From Cocos nucifera (Eukaryota > Streptophyta > Magnoliopsida > Arecales > Arecaceae): a stretch of DNA of 64,000 nucleotides. Each line of letters opens with the position of its first letter. Position 1 is the first letter of the stretch. The translations under genes were made by a program, and so were the position numbers. Below the pieces are notes generated by a model. That model was not told where the DNA came from, made no database searches, and saw nothing but the letters and a program-made list of their open reading frames with translations. Of the stretch, positions 23,941 through 36,064 are shown in pieces. The stretch is taken from positions 1 through 64,000 of the forward strand of contig QRFJ01002506.1 in the NCBI GenBank assembly GCA_006176705.1, in the 5' to 3' direction.

Positions 23941-24080
23941 GGAAGTTTCTGATCTAGTACATAGATCAGCTTTTTAAAATTTAAAATAATTTTTAAATTT
24001 TGAAGCCAATCCTTGAAATTAGGTTCGATCAATCAGTAGGTATCTAGGATTCAAACTAGGAGGTTAGATGCAGATATTTT
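23941..24080 (-). pseudogene. A1 gag, N-terminal piece
   Basis: A short stretch that continues A1 gag across the A2 insertion. It matches the A2 gag start near 19700-19830 and the A3 gag start near 37950-38070 (CCAATCCTTG for the KDW part). It begins with GGAAG, the second copy of the A2 target duplication. Stops are present. Confidence 0.7.
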
Positions 24081-25625
24081 TCTATAGAGAGTCAAAGTTT
24101 TTAGTTAGACTTGTAATTAACTTAACCAATTTATTTAGGAGTTTTATTTTTAAATAAATTTTGGACTTCTACTATTTTTTTGGATCCCTACACTTTCTTG
24201 GTAGAGATGCAAAAATCTCTACGATCAAAAAATTTTAGTGGATGGAGCGGTCCCACTAATTGGCTCATCATCTCACCTAACAGTTATTAGTGATGAGTAA
24301 GTTGATGAGTGTACAAATCTTATCTAATATTCTTTAAACATGATGCACACAACTTGGCCTCTAATTTATGAAGCTCACCATGCCCGAAATATTGCTCCAC
24401 TTCTTAGTTAAGTTAGACCTACCATTTGCATGAATTGATGATTGGGATCCTCACCATATCCAAAATATTTAGCCCAATCCATCCTCCAATTCTTAGCATC
24501 CTATGCCTAATAGCTGTGGTTGAATCTTTCTGGTGCAACTGAATCACTATATCCAATCAAGAACAATCAACCTCGGGAAGAGCCTGCACAACTACAATGA
24601 TGGAAGATTAATTGACTTAATATTTTCTTAGAAACATTTCAATTCAAATCTCTTTAATTCTTAATTAGTCATAATGGTTATGACTAATCCAGTGGCATGG
24701 GTTAGCTTGAATCATTAGCCATCTTAATACAAAATTGGATCGATCCAATCGGCTAGATAAGTGAGATCGATGGGAGGGATATGCCATTAACTCATCATGG
24801 ATGCATCTAGGTTGAGTAGCTTCCATTTAAAAACCATCGGTCATATCTATCGAACTTATCTTAGACACCAATTTATCAGACTAGAACTGATCAGGTCAGA
24901 CTACAATCCAGGCTCAAACCATGGAGCCAGATTAGGTCTTGAAGTGGTCAACCACATATGACTGTTAATTGATCTTGATCAAATTTACAACTATTGGACT
25001 GGTTAATTTTAAGCACTCTTAATCCCATCTAACCAACTCTTGATTTGGTTTAATCAACCGCTCAAGCTAGACCTAATCAAGCTACCCATACTTTGAACCC
25101 ATATTTTATGAAGGTGTCTTAGATCTGAATATTCTAAATTTTTAGATCTAATTAGTTTCATAACTTAATTCTTAATTAAGTGTAAACATGGTTTAGAAAA
25201 CAAAGCATGCAACAAAGATCCAAGGATTTTGGATCTAGGGTTTTGTATAAAAATGAGTTTTGCTTTTCTGATTGAAGTAAGATGCGCAGCATCCCTACAC
25301 GCCATAGGAGCAACCCATCAAATGGAAAGCGAGAGATTTTAAATTCTTCTTACTCTTATGACCAGATGCCCAAGGAGAATGCCTCAATCAGAAAATTAAA
25401 CTATGCTACAAAACTAGATCCAGCACATATATCATATATACGATAATAGATTTATTCTACACATGCTTTGTATATATCACATATATCAAAATTTAAAATT
25501 ACATCTCATGTATCAAATCTGATTATATCTCATATAAAATAAAAAAATTAAATGATCTCACCAAATAAAAATTTAGATTTAATCTAATCTAGATCTAGAA
25601 CTACAAATGCAGTTTTGATACCAGT
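24081..25625 (-). other. Long untranslated leader of A1
   Basis: About 1.55 kb matching the leaders of A2, A3 and E. No sustained ORF. The PBS is still readable at about 25611-25623 on the minus strand (CTGGTATCAAAACTG). The splice-donor-like box is AAGATAAGT near 24867. Confidence 0.7.
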
Positions 25626-26118
25626 TGAAGGAACTACTGCAGGATCGGCCTAATAGGATCTAGTCATGCAGTAAAATTTTAAAAAAAAATTAGATTAATC
25701 TAATTAAATCTGTGAGTTTTTATATCTGATTATATTAAACTAAAATAAAAAAATAAAAATGTGACATCAAATATCACCTAATTTGGATGAACTATTCATC
25801 CGAAGAGATGATCTACAAGTTGATAGAGGCTCTGACTTGAGCCATGTACATGTCTGGCCTCTATCAGTATCCACTCAGGTCAAATCTGAAGGTCTTCTTC
25901 TTTTGGATCTGATCTTAGAAAATTAGATCTGGAACTTCAAGGGTGCACCTTCTATCGGATCTCCAATAGCAACTTGATCGTCTAACGATCTAGAACTTGT
26001 TGACGTAGTCTTGCAACAATAGCACCTTGATGCTCTGTGTGCTGATCCACCCAATCCTTGGGCATGGAGAAGAGGGAGAAGAGGAGGGAGAGGAGGCATG
26101 GAGGAAAGTGGGAGAAGC
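25626..26118 (-). repeat. 5' LTR piece of A1, cut by H
   Basis: The last 490 bp (U5 side) of the A1 5' LTR, matching 4156-4640. The match stops at 26118, where element H begins. The rest of this LTR is not seen in the window. Confidence 0.85.
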
Positions 26119-28986
26119 TATTGGGAAATGTGTTCTAAAGCCAATCATCTAAGCAATAGATGATTGGAATTAGTATATGAATTATCTAATAATAATAGTT
26201 ATTTGGCTGGTTCATTGTAAAAGTTCTATCTTCCTTAAATGAACTCGTAAATTATGAAGAAGTCCTTAGAACCATAATCAATCGATAAAGAAAGATTTAT
26301 TGGATGGTTCTTAAACTACTCATGATCAAATGATAAGTTATTAATAAAGATGATAACTTATCGAGTATAGGTCATTGTATGCCATATGCGTTGATTGTCC
26401 TCGTAACTAAGTGGTGTGGAGACACTGATATGGCATTCAGATGAGATGTAAGAGTATATCTGCACTAAACTTGACTAATGTAGTACTCTACTATCAAGAA
26501 TAGCTAGTTAAGATCAATGGATATAAGTGTCCCTTCGACCTGAGATCACCATGGTGACTTGCAAGCAACTCACTGTACTTTGGTGCTGGACTGCCTATAT
26601 TTCTAATATAGATTCGAAAGATTTTTGGATGCAGTCAAGTTCTTGTAAAGTTGGTATATGAGTCAAGATGAGATTGACCACTCTTGATTAGCTTCAGGAA
26701 GAGAATGTCTCGTTGTGTATCAATTTAGCAAAATCTAGGCCTGGGTAATCCTCGTGATGAGTCATGGGATTTGCAAAATTATGAAACACAATAGAGATTA
26801 TTTGTATGAGTGATTGATAGTATGCTCAAAGTCATCTTGAGTATTATTGATCAAAGGAATGAATTATACAATAACCATGGGCCAGGATTCTAAGAATGTT
26901 ACTTTGCATACATTCGACCTATCCGGACGTCGAGAATCATTGCAAGATGGTTACTTCGATTAGTATAGAAATTAATTTCTATGCTACCAACTTAGGTTTG
27001 AACCTATAGGATCACACATATTATAGCTTGCAATCTAATCAGATGGTTAATCGATGATTGAGAATCGTTCATAGGTCAAACTATCAATACAATTGATGTT
27101 TGACCTAATGCAAGTATTGCAGGAGGATCAATTAGCAATTGAATTACCAATTGACTAAATTTGATTGAGCATTTAAATTGAGATCAAGTTTAATTGAATT
27201 AAATTTAATTAAAATTAGTTTAAACTTAATTAAATTAAGTTTAATTGGTTTATTTGATAAGCCAATTACAAAAAAAAAATAATTTCTAGTTGGACTAGGA
27301 TTTGAGCGCACCTAATTCCTAATTGAGTTAGGATTTAAATCAGATTTAAATATAATTTAAATCTAACTTAATTGAGTTTCTAGTTAGACTAGGATCATCC
27401 ATAATTAGGCTTGCACTAATCCTATTTTAATTGAGTTCAAAATAGTTTTGATCTAGTCAAACAAGAAGAGTCCCAGTTGGACTAGGACTCTCACTCCTTC
27501 CTTCTGCCAATAAAAGTCAATGCTCATATTTTATTTTCAAATCTTTATGTGATGTTCTCTATACTAATAAGAGCTTCTCCATGTACCAAATATCTAAAGA
27601 GATTAATTAAAATTTGATTTGATCAAATTTGGTAAGTGGTTTGGTTTTGTTTTCTTTTGAAAGAGTCTTAATTCTCCAAAACACCTCCTTTCCTTATGAA
27701 ATTTTTTCTCCATGCCTTTTGTTCTTTTATACACATATTTTCTTTGGTTTTGAGCATAGATTTCTGATCTTCACACCTAAAAAATAAGGAGGGAAGCAAC
27801 AAAGAGTTGGACGCCTCCTAAAACTCCTCTCTGGAGTCCATATAAGACTAAATTTGACCTAGTCTTCCTTATTTGATTGGCGCACCACTTATAAGATGTT
27901 TTTCAATGTGAAAAATTCTAGAAAATTTCTAAAAAAACTAGAATAAAAGGAGAAGATGGCATGGAGGTTTGGGGCACCATGTTTCTTGAAGAAAAGATCT
28001 TCATCAAGACATCAAATATTGATGTCTTGAAGGGACAAAGGTAAGAGAAGATTGTCTTCTCTTTATTTTTCTTTTAAGTACTTTTCTCTTATTTATATTA
28101 TATGATTTTTATATGATAAAATCTAAGAGAGAGAAAGAGAGGAAGAGGGCATGGAGATCTGTGCTCCAAGGTGTTGGGGCATAGTGATCTTTTTGGACAT
28201 GATCTGATCATGTCCTGATGAGAGAAGAAGAAGCTCTTCTCGTAGGGTTTCTTTGTGAACCTTCTTCTCCAAATTTTTGTGAGATTTTTTATGAGAAAAA
28301 TCTAATAATGTTAGATCTAGAAACATGAAAAAAATATAAAGAAGAAGGTCTTCTCTTGTCCTAACATAGAGATGTTTTTAAGACATCAATCGTTGGTGTC
28401 CTGAAAGAGAAGATTTATCTTCTCTTAGGGCTTTTCTCATATGTATTTATTTCAGATTTTTTAGAAGATCCAAAGGTTGGACTTCTTCCTTTTTTCTTCT
28501 TGTGTTCTTCATCTCTTGGAGTATCTAAGAGATCTAAAGAATAAATTTTAAATTAACCATCAAGAGGGATCCGCTAGAAGCTAGCACTTCGAGTAGATCT
28601 TCATTCGACAAATCTTTGATTTTATTGCAGCCTCGTGTAGATCACCTATAAATGCCAGATGTGTGTGTGGCTCCAAAGACAATAACAAAAATCAACCATG
28701 GATTTCTCGACCCATGCAAAGGTAAGAGATCTAATCTCTTATCTCACCTAGATGCGATCTAGGATTTAGATCTGAAATCATTCTAGATCTAAGGTATTGA
28801 TTTGATCAATACCAAACCTTTTATTTTCATATTTGAGAATGCATTATGACGTATTATAAGTCCTAGTTGTAGCATTTAGTAATTTGATTAATGCATTTGT
28901 AGATTAAATGGTTTAATTTACAACTTTCGCTGCATTATATTTCAAAAAATTTTGAAATTCATGCATGAAACCCTGCATATTTCTCA
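26119..28986 (+). repeat. 5' LTR of H
   Basis: About 2.87 kb, ending near TTTCTCA (28986) just before a PBS-like TTGTATCAAAGCA at 28991, a decayed form of TGGTATCAGAGC. It contains a very AT-rich stretch of overlapping short palindromes at 27160-27260 (AATTAAATTTAATTAAAATT and related). Its first 80 bp match 33713-33792. Confidence 0.8.
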
Positions 28987-31180
28987 ATAGTTGTATCAAA
29001 GCATCTAGGTTCTTTTATAACATGATCATATTTGTATTAAGATAAATCTAAAAATTAAAACTATATAGATCGCACATATCCATTATATGGTTGTCCTGCT
29101 GTAAGGTTTATCCCTTACAGTAGAGAGGTTGTCCTAGTATGTGTTGATCTATACTTAAAACATGAATAAATTAGATATAATTTAAATAATTTTATGATTT
29201 ATTTTTTTTATTTTAAATCTAAAATTAAATAGATGTTAGATCTATTTTAGATTATTTAGATTAGATCTAAATAATATCGGATCGAACATACTGATTATAA
29301 GGTTGTCCTACTATAAGATTTGTCTTTTATAGTAGAGAGGTTATTCTAATATGTGCTGACTTGAATAACCTAAATCATAAATATATTAGATAAGTATCTG
29401 ATCCATATGATGTGTTTTATGTTTAGATCTAGATCCTATTATTGTATATGTTGATATGTATCTTTTGTTTTGAATCTAGAATATATATGATATATTTATT
29501 TTATAGAATTTTAATTGAGAACTTACTTTCTACAAAATTTTAGTTTTGAAACCATAAGATATGATCGAAATATTAAAATAAATTAGATCTAAAATCATAT
29601 ATTGAATATGATTCAATATAAATTATTTATCAATTTGAAAATATTTTAAATGATTAAATCAAAAATTAATTTTGAGGTTTCGTAAACCCAAACTCATAAG
29701 CTTTGAACTTAATTGAGAATTAAGTGATTGTTTAGGATCTAGGTTTGTGATTTAAAGATCCTATAAGATAATTTTATAAAACATGAGTTAAGTATAATGG
29801 GTTAGCTTTGATCAGGTCCTTAACTAGGTTAGACCTAGGGTTAGATTAAATATGAACTTAGTTGAGAAATTGATCAAACCTAATTAATAGTTAATTAGGA
29901 TTTGGTCATTTCTATAGATCACTTCAATAGTTATAGTTGATCAAAGTCCATACACCCAAAAAATTGATATTGATCATAGCTTAGTGGTCGAGCTCGAGTC
30001 TTTAGGTAGACCAAATCAAAATTGATAAATCGATTGATGTCTAAGGTAAGTCTGGAATCTCAGACTGGTGGTTTTTAATTGGCAGCCCACTTACCTGGCC
30101 ATTTTTTATGATATCTAAGGCAAGCCTTAGCAGATCCTCCCACTGATCTCACTTGTCTAGCCAATGTGGTTAATCAGGTCTTAATTTGGTTGCTCATTGA
30201 TTCGTGCTAACCCATGTTATATAGGAAATCAGTGAGACTGATTTTATTTAGTGTGACTGATCTAGGTGCCCATGGACTGATGTTGATTCTAGTCCTTATC
30301 AAAGACTTGAGAAGTCAGTGGAAGGACTTGACTTGGTGAAGTCAGTAGGAGCAAATTGGTCCATGTCCTTTCTATCCTTAAATCATAAATAATTTAAATT
30401 CTCTAAAATTATTAGGTCTTTAAAATGATAAAGTTATGAAGATAATTACATCATAGTCTTCCATTAAGTTGGATGATAATGGATCCATTAAGTCAATAAT
30501 CATTGGAGGCCCAAAGGTCTGGTGCTTATTGACTAATGGAATTATCATTCATAATATGATAACTTAAAAGTGTCTCTCTAATGATGGTTAGGTTGGTTAA
30601 CCAAAGTTGGACTTAATCATTCATTGGTTAGATAAACCAAGTATGGTCATGTTAATAGTTGGACCTAATCAGATCCTTACAATGGAGGCCAAACCCTACT
30701 GATTAGATTTTTGGGGCAAAATTAAGTTACTAGAAGTTATTTGAAGAAACAATTGGTTAACGAACCTATCCATAGATGTACATGGGTTGGCCTACCAAAG
30801 TCGGACATGTGTGTAGTCTATGTGAATTCTAGTACCTACTAGAAAATTAAAGTAATTTTTTGAATTGGAGGTAGAGGCTACCAATTTGAATAAAATAGTG
30901 GAAGAACCTTAGGACTAAAGTCTAAGTCTCTAGGCTTAATATAATTCATATACTTAGGTCATTATTTTCTTTTTCTCAAATTAAGGCTAAACCCTAATTG
31001 CTCCAATCACTATGAAACAGTGATAACTTATGAGATCCAACTTCGATAATTAGTATCAAAAGTTAAATTTGGTTTAGCAGTACGAATGGGTTCGTACTGG
31101 GGCTTCGGAGCCCAGTCAAAATAATTAGTCCAATATTGATCCAAATCAGGCATAATGCTCTACTATTAGAAACAGGATCA
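28987..31180 (+). other. Long leader region of H (PBS to gag)
   Basis: About 2.2 kb without a usable ORF. Part of it resembles the A-family leader (29980-30240 against 37110-37330 in A3), including ATGTCTAAGGTAAGTCTGG at 30037-30055. This holds a perfect plant 5' splice-site consensus AAG|GTAAGT at 30043-30051. Any gag that followed is too decayed or deleted to place; the first recognisable protein sequence is the gag/protease boundary near 31180. Confidence 0.6.
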
Positions 31181-32250
31181 TAGGAAGAAGAATTATCTTG
31201 CTTTCCTTGACCATAATAGGCTGAACAAGAGAAAGGAGCAAGAGTTGCTTATCAAGAATGTTATATGATAATATCTTAAAATTTTTCTACATAATTCTGC
31301 TACCTGGGTATGGGATACCAGTAGTCCTATGCAATTTATTGCAAGGATTTTAAGTAAGTGGAATGTTTAAAAATGGTGAGAAATATCTGAACATTAGGGA
31401 TGAAAGTCCTGTTCCAATTCTAGCTTTAAAAATTGTCAAGCTTATTTTCAAAAGATGTCATTTTGATTGATTATCACGATTGTCCATCATTTATGATAAA
31501 TATGATCTCTGTTGGTCTTTTAATTAGAGATGGTTATCATTTATCAATAAAAGAGATTGTTGTGATATTATTATGAATAATGTTACAATAAAGAAATGAC
31601 ATTTAACATTTATACAGCCTGTTAAGTATAATGTACATATTTAATTAACACCCAAGTTAGATTATGTCATGGATGTCAACATTTGGCGTTATAGGCTTAG
31701 TCATCTTGACAAGAACCAGATAAATGGGTTAGCTTGAGAGTGAAACCTCAACATCAATGATTGTGAATCATTAATAACCTATGAGTCTTATCTTCTTAAG
31801 AAGATAAAAAAGTAATCTTTTTACTGAAAAAGATGAAGGAGCCGATAAAGTTCTAAATCTCATACATAGTGATGTATGTAAACCTATGAACTTAAGTGCC
31901 AAAAGAAGATATTAATATTTCAATGCAGATGACCTATCTGGGCATGGATGCATCTGACTTGAATCATTTGAAATATTCAAACAATTCAATAATGAAATAA
32001 AAAAATAAATTAAATATAGTATTGAAACTCTTCGATCAGATCGAAGAGGCAAATATTTATCCAGCAAGTCTGTGACATATCTAGGAGAGAATCAGATTCT
32101 CTCTCAGTGGATTTTTTTTCAAAACACAGTGTATCTGAAAGAAAAAATTAAACTTTGTTAGACATGGTTCAATCCTTGATAGGGTTTACTTGACTGCCTA
32201 TTTTAGGGTTATGCTCTTATGAGTACTAGTTTTGCTCTGAAAATATACCA
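31181..32250 (+). pseudogene. H protease and integrase remnant
   Basis: Short recognisable runs in shifting frames: the end of gag and protease (31190-31450), a pre-integrase WRYRLSHLDKNQINGL-like zinc region (31685-31730; His kept), LNLIHSDVCKPMNLSAK with the first catalytic Asp (31850-31900), ETLRSDRRGKYLSSKS with the second (32025-32070), and LDMVQSLIGF near 32160. Stops occur every few tens of bases. The domain order is copia. It is one of the oldest coding remnants in the window. Confidence 0.75.
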
Positions 32251-32399
32251 AGTAAATCTACTGTAAATCTTCATATGGGATATGGATCAGACATAGACCT
32301 GGACTCTCTCACCTTCAGGTTTACAGTTGATTGGCCTATGTCAAAGGTTTGCATATAGATAAACTTGGATCTTGGTCCAATAGGTATTTAAGGATTATT

Positions 32400-33698
32400 A
32401 ATTCTACCATATTGAAGAACATAAGATGTTCATTAATAGAAGGGCATTCCTTTTGGAAAAGAGTTCCTTAAAGAAGGAGCTGATGCCTGTCAAGTTGAAC
32501 TTGGAAAAGTTTGACTGATAGAAAATAAACTGACATAATCTAGTAAACCATAGAACTAGATTTGATCAAATCAAATTCGAAGCTCACTAAAGTATCATCT
32601 TTAAGGAGATCCGATAGAGTACCATGTTAGCCAGATAGATACTTTAGTATCTAGGTCTGGAACGGCGATCCTATTAAGCTCCATGAGAATAATAAGGATC
32701 CGATCACCTATAGGAATACAATGCAGTGGTCTGACTCTAAAAAGTGGCTTGGAGCCACGTAATCCAAATTAAAGTTCATGGAAATCAATAATGTGTGGAC
32801 ACCAGTTGATTCACTTGAAGAAAAAAAATCCATTGAGTATGAATGGATTTTCAAAAGGATCAGAGTAGCGCAAATGAGAAGGTAATGACCTATAAAGCCC
32901 GTTTAGCTATTATCTTAATTTTTGAACATATATTTTGAACATATGTCTTTGTTATGAACAAAGACAAACACTGCATTTGTAATTGGGCAAAATATTCTGT
33001 AGTGTTATTTCTTGTGTTGTCTATGGATGAAATTCTCTTAATTGGGAATGGCATTCCAGCATTGCAAGAAATAAAGATTTGGCTATCATCTAATTTCTCC
33101 ATGTTCAAAATCAGATATGGTATACTCACTAATGGTAGTGAGTAGATACCAGTATGATCTAAGTGAGAATCACTAAAAGATTGTATAGATAATTCCTAAG
33201 TATTTGAAAAATACTAAGATCCAGTGACTCAAATATGGAAATACTGACTTAAAACATGTGGATGTTTTAATTTTAGTCAGAACAAGATGACAATAATAGA
33301 GTTTTGGGTCATAGCATAATTGTAGGAGCAATCTGCTAGAAAGGTTCCAAGCAGGATACTGTAGCCAATAAGTTAGTGATGTAGAGTATATTATGGCATA
33401 TGATGCTGCCATATAAGCAGCGTAGTTGCTAAGGTTCATTAGTAGGTTGGGAGTGGCACCCTCTATCGATAGTCCAATCTTATCATAGCACTGGAGCCAT
33501 AGCTCAGTTTGAAGAACCAAAGGACCAGCATATTTTGCATCATTACCATCTTTGATTTTAGATCAGGGTAATGTCGATTTTTGAAAGATTGATGAAAATG
33601 GAGAACTTGACCGACCCATTTTCTAAGGCCTCGGAACTAAGAGGTTCTATGGACTCAAGTGGAAGATAGGATATTTGATATCATTCTGATTGGCTTTA
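32400..33698 (+). pseudogene. H reverse transcriptase-RNase H remnant
   Basis: Pieces in several frames. The RT start (MEINNVWTPVDSLEE and SIEYEWIFK-like) is at 32775-32860. An open run at 32954-33145 includes VLFLVLSMDEILLIGN, where the catalytic Y-x-D-D has become SMDE (33020-33031). NGIPALQEIKIWLSSNFSM follows. RNase H pieces lie at 33300-33650 and include a TKPFS-like end. The catalytic change alone would inactivate it. The polypurine tract CCAAGTGGGAG follows at 33701-33711. Confidence 0.78.
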
Positions 33699-33712
33699 GT
33701 CCAAGTGGGAGT

Positions 33713-33792
33713 TGTTGAAAAATATGTCCTAAAGTCAATCATCTAAATGGTATATGATTGGAATTAGTATATGAATTATCTAATAATAATAG
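33713..33792 (+). repeat. 3' LTR piece of H, cut by A3
   Basis: The first 80 bp of the H LTR directly after the polypurine tract. Bases 33749-33792 are nearly identical to 26157-26200. The LTR stops at AATAATAG, where the A3 LTR starts. Confidence 0.85.
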
Positions 33793-36048
33793 TATTAAAT
33801 GTGTGCCCTAGAAGCCAGATTGGCTAAACACTTGTAATACACTTCTAAGGGCAATTTTACAATTTTGATTATAAATTAATAAAAGAATTATTTTCTATTA
33901 TAGTGTATATTTAAAGTATCTGTGATACATCCTTTGTGTTAATGATAATGATAATTCATATTTTTAAGAGTTGAAAATTTGAGACATGAATTTTCATAAT
34001 TAACTCATAAATAGCTTCCGACCGTAGGATCATCACGAGGATGATGATCGATCTGAAAGATTGGTGTACGTTCGTATTCTTAGGATGGATGTGTCTTTAG
34101 TCTATGGTGTGGAAACATCAGAGCGAGAGTATAGGTACTTGTTAGAGAACAAGGGCACTAAGCGTGACCACCTCGAGTAGTCATAAGGAAGTCTACCTTC
34201 TCATCAATGACTGACTCGATGCTGCAGTGGTGTATCTGGTTCTTTGATCTATTGTGCATCGATAGTTTACCTTGAGGGTGTTATAGTTTGACTACACCAT
34301 AACTCGATCTCTTAGCCATTTGGAATCTTGAGGTGTATGTTGGCTATAGCATGTTCATTATAGAAATTAGATTGCACCAATAGGAGATCTATCCACCTTG
34401 GTAGATGAGGAGTAGCACTATGATAATCATGAGATTGAGTCCTTAAGATCATGGCCATGGCAGAGTGAAGATGATAGAAAGAATTTCTATTAGGATTTTA
34501 CATTGGACTCAAATTGAATGATTAATTCATATGACAGATATTAGGTTTGACAAGTTTACCTTAACCCTAATCCAGTCGGGACTCAAGATAGAAGAACCTA
34601 ATCACACAGGTAACTACACAAAGAGGTTCATTTTTAGTTCTAATGGGTTGCCACCATATACTGATAGGTGTCACTAGTTGATTTTGGGAGCAATTAGAAT
34701 GATTTTGATGATCGATCATTCTAATTGTATGAATCAAAAAAGTTCTGGTCCATCGAAAGGTGTTTCGATGATGTTGATGATGGAGATCGTGACATGCCTC
34801 ATTACCATACAGAATTGAACCTAACTAAATCATACAAATAAGGGTTTGGGTCTAGATGTCATCAATTGAGTTAACCCAGTTCAATTAATTTGGATTATAT
34901 CCAATCAGGTTCAAGGTAATCGTGCTAGCACATGATTGAGCCTGACTTTCTCCTTCTATAATCTTTCTAATTCATCACAACTGAGTCAAATTTAATTTAA
35001 CTCATTCATATATTTTGAATGGATTTATTTTCATATGACTAGAATAAGTCTAGGTTAGATTAACTATAGAAATTAAATTCATTCGTAGTCAAATTGGACT
35101 AGGGTCAAAAGTTGACCTAATTAAGAGAGTTGAGGGTCACCTGATCAGAGGCTTCTAGAAAATTCTCTAGAAATTGGTTTACTCTAATTTTTGGATATGT
35201 GATAGGGATCAAGACATGCTATAGCTGTGCCAAATTTCATGATTTATGATGAAGTTTTGATTGAGTTATAATAGATTTTGTTTTGGATCAAACTCTTGAA
35301 GGGAGGAGTCCCATGCGCCATGGACTCCTCCTCATCCTTTCATCATGCCACTTTGGGAAGTGTTTTGGGCAACCAAACTTATTGAAGACCAGGTTTGGGA
35401 TGTGGGCTATTAGGTAGGAGTCCTAAGTAATCAAGCAACTCACTTAGGAGTCTTAGATGGTGCATAACATAAAAAACCTTCTCACGCCATATTGATGTAA
35501 CGTAAGAAATATTTTCCCACGCCCAAAAGGCCATCGCCTCTTCCATCTACCACACCCTCTATGATCCTCTCTCTCCTCTTCTTCTAAGTGCCAAAGGTTG
35601 GAAATAAATCTGAGAAGAAAATTCTATTAATATTGAGAAGATTTCATCATCTATGCGATGGTGTTCGTGAGACGGATAGACTGCCTTCAGAAGTTGTTTT
35701 GAAGATTCTTTAGATCAAATCTAGATCTGATCTTTGGACAAAAGATTTAAAAGGAGAAGACATCTAGATCCTGCTTGAGTGGATACCGATAGAGGCCAAT
35801 CGCATGCATGGCTCCTTCCAGAATCTCAGGATAGTTCAGGACCATCGTAAGATAATATGATTACCCAAAACAAGGTATGAAATTAAATTATATTTAATTT
35901 TATTTTAATCTTAATATCATATCCTAAAGAATCAGATCTAAGATATTTTAGATTTAATTATGATAATAGAAAAAAAAAATTTAAAATATTTTTTTAGATC
36001 TAATCAGATCTGAACGATCTTGTATCAGAAAATGGGATTTTTACTTCA
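33793..36048 (+). repeat. 5' LTR of A3
   Basis: 2.26 kb, starting TATTAAATGTGTGCCC (TG decayed to TA) and ending ATTTTTACTTCA, two bases before the PBS. It matches the E LTR (48008-50299) and both A2 LTRs. Confidence 0.88.
34691..34770. other. Twin hairpins in the A-family LTR
   Basis: First hairpin: 13-bp perfect stem CAATTAGAATGAT (34691-34703) with ATCATTCTAATTG (34715-34727), 11-base loop. Second: 8-bp perfect stem CATCGAAA (34751-34758) with TTTCGATG (34763-34770), loop GGTG. The second stem is unchanged in A1 (5436-5455, loop TACC read on the plus strand) and E (48966-48985, loop GGAG). Confidence 0.8.
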
Positions 36049-36050
36049 AC

Positions 36051-36064
36051 TGGTATCAGAGCCA
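36051..36064 (+). promoter_or_regulatory. Primer binding site of A3 (initiator Met-tRNA)
   Basis: TGGTATCAGAGCCA, two bases after the LTR end. This sequence is complementary to the 3' end of plant initiator methionine tRNA, the usual copia primer for minus-strand DNA. Confidence 0.88.

Larger units (their letters stand above)
4156..26118 (-). mobile_element. Ty1/copia element A1 (minus strand), interrupted by A2 and cut by H
   Basis: Order on the minus strand: 5' LTR piece (26118-25626), leader (25625-24081), start of gag (24080-23941), the inserted element A2 (23940-10151), the rest of gag and protease (10150-9251), integrase, RT-RNase H, then the 3' LTR (6409-4156). Domain order is that of copia (integrase before RT). 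Sequence such as SKRGLMPFRYGIHLSK in RT suggests the Tork/Angela group. All genes carry stops. The 5' LTR is only about 490 bp because element H begins at 26119. Target duplication cannot be tested, since the far end of the element is not in view; the left flank is CTAGT (4151-4155). Confidence 0.85.
26119..33792 (+). mobile_element. Old Ty1/copia element H (plus), inserted in the A1 5' LTR
   Basis: 5' LTR 26119-28986, decayed PBS, leader, remnants of protease, integrase and RT-RNase H, then a polypurine tract and 80 bp of 3' LTR cut by A3. The 3' LTR piece starts TGTTGAAAAATATGTCC and matches the 5' LTR start TATTGGGAAATGTGTTC, which defines both ends. The coding part is more decayed than in the A copies and most of gag is not recognisable. 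The right target duplication is not in view. Confidence 0.85.

Noticed and set aside
33173..33520. 115-codon open run on the minus strand
   Set aside because: It is the reverse of the H RNase H region and has no recognisable domain or start context.
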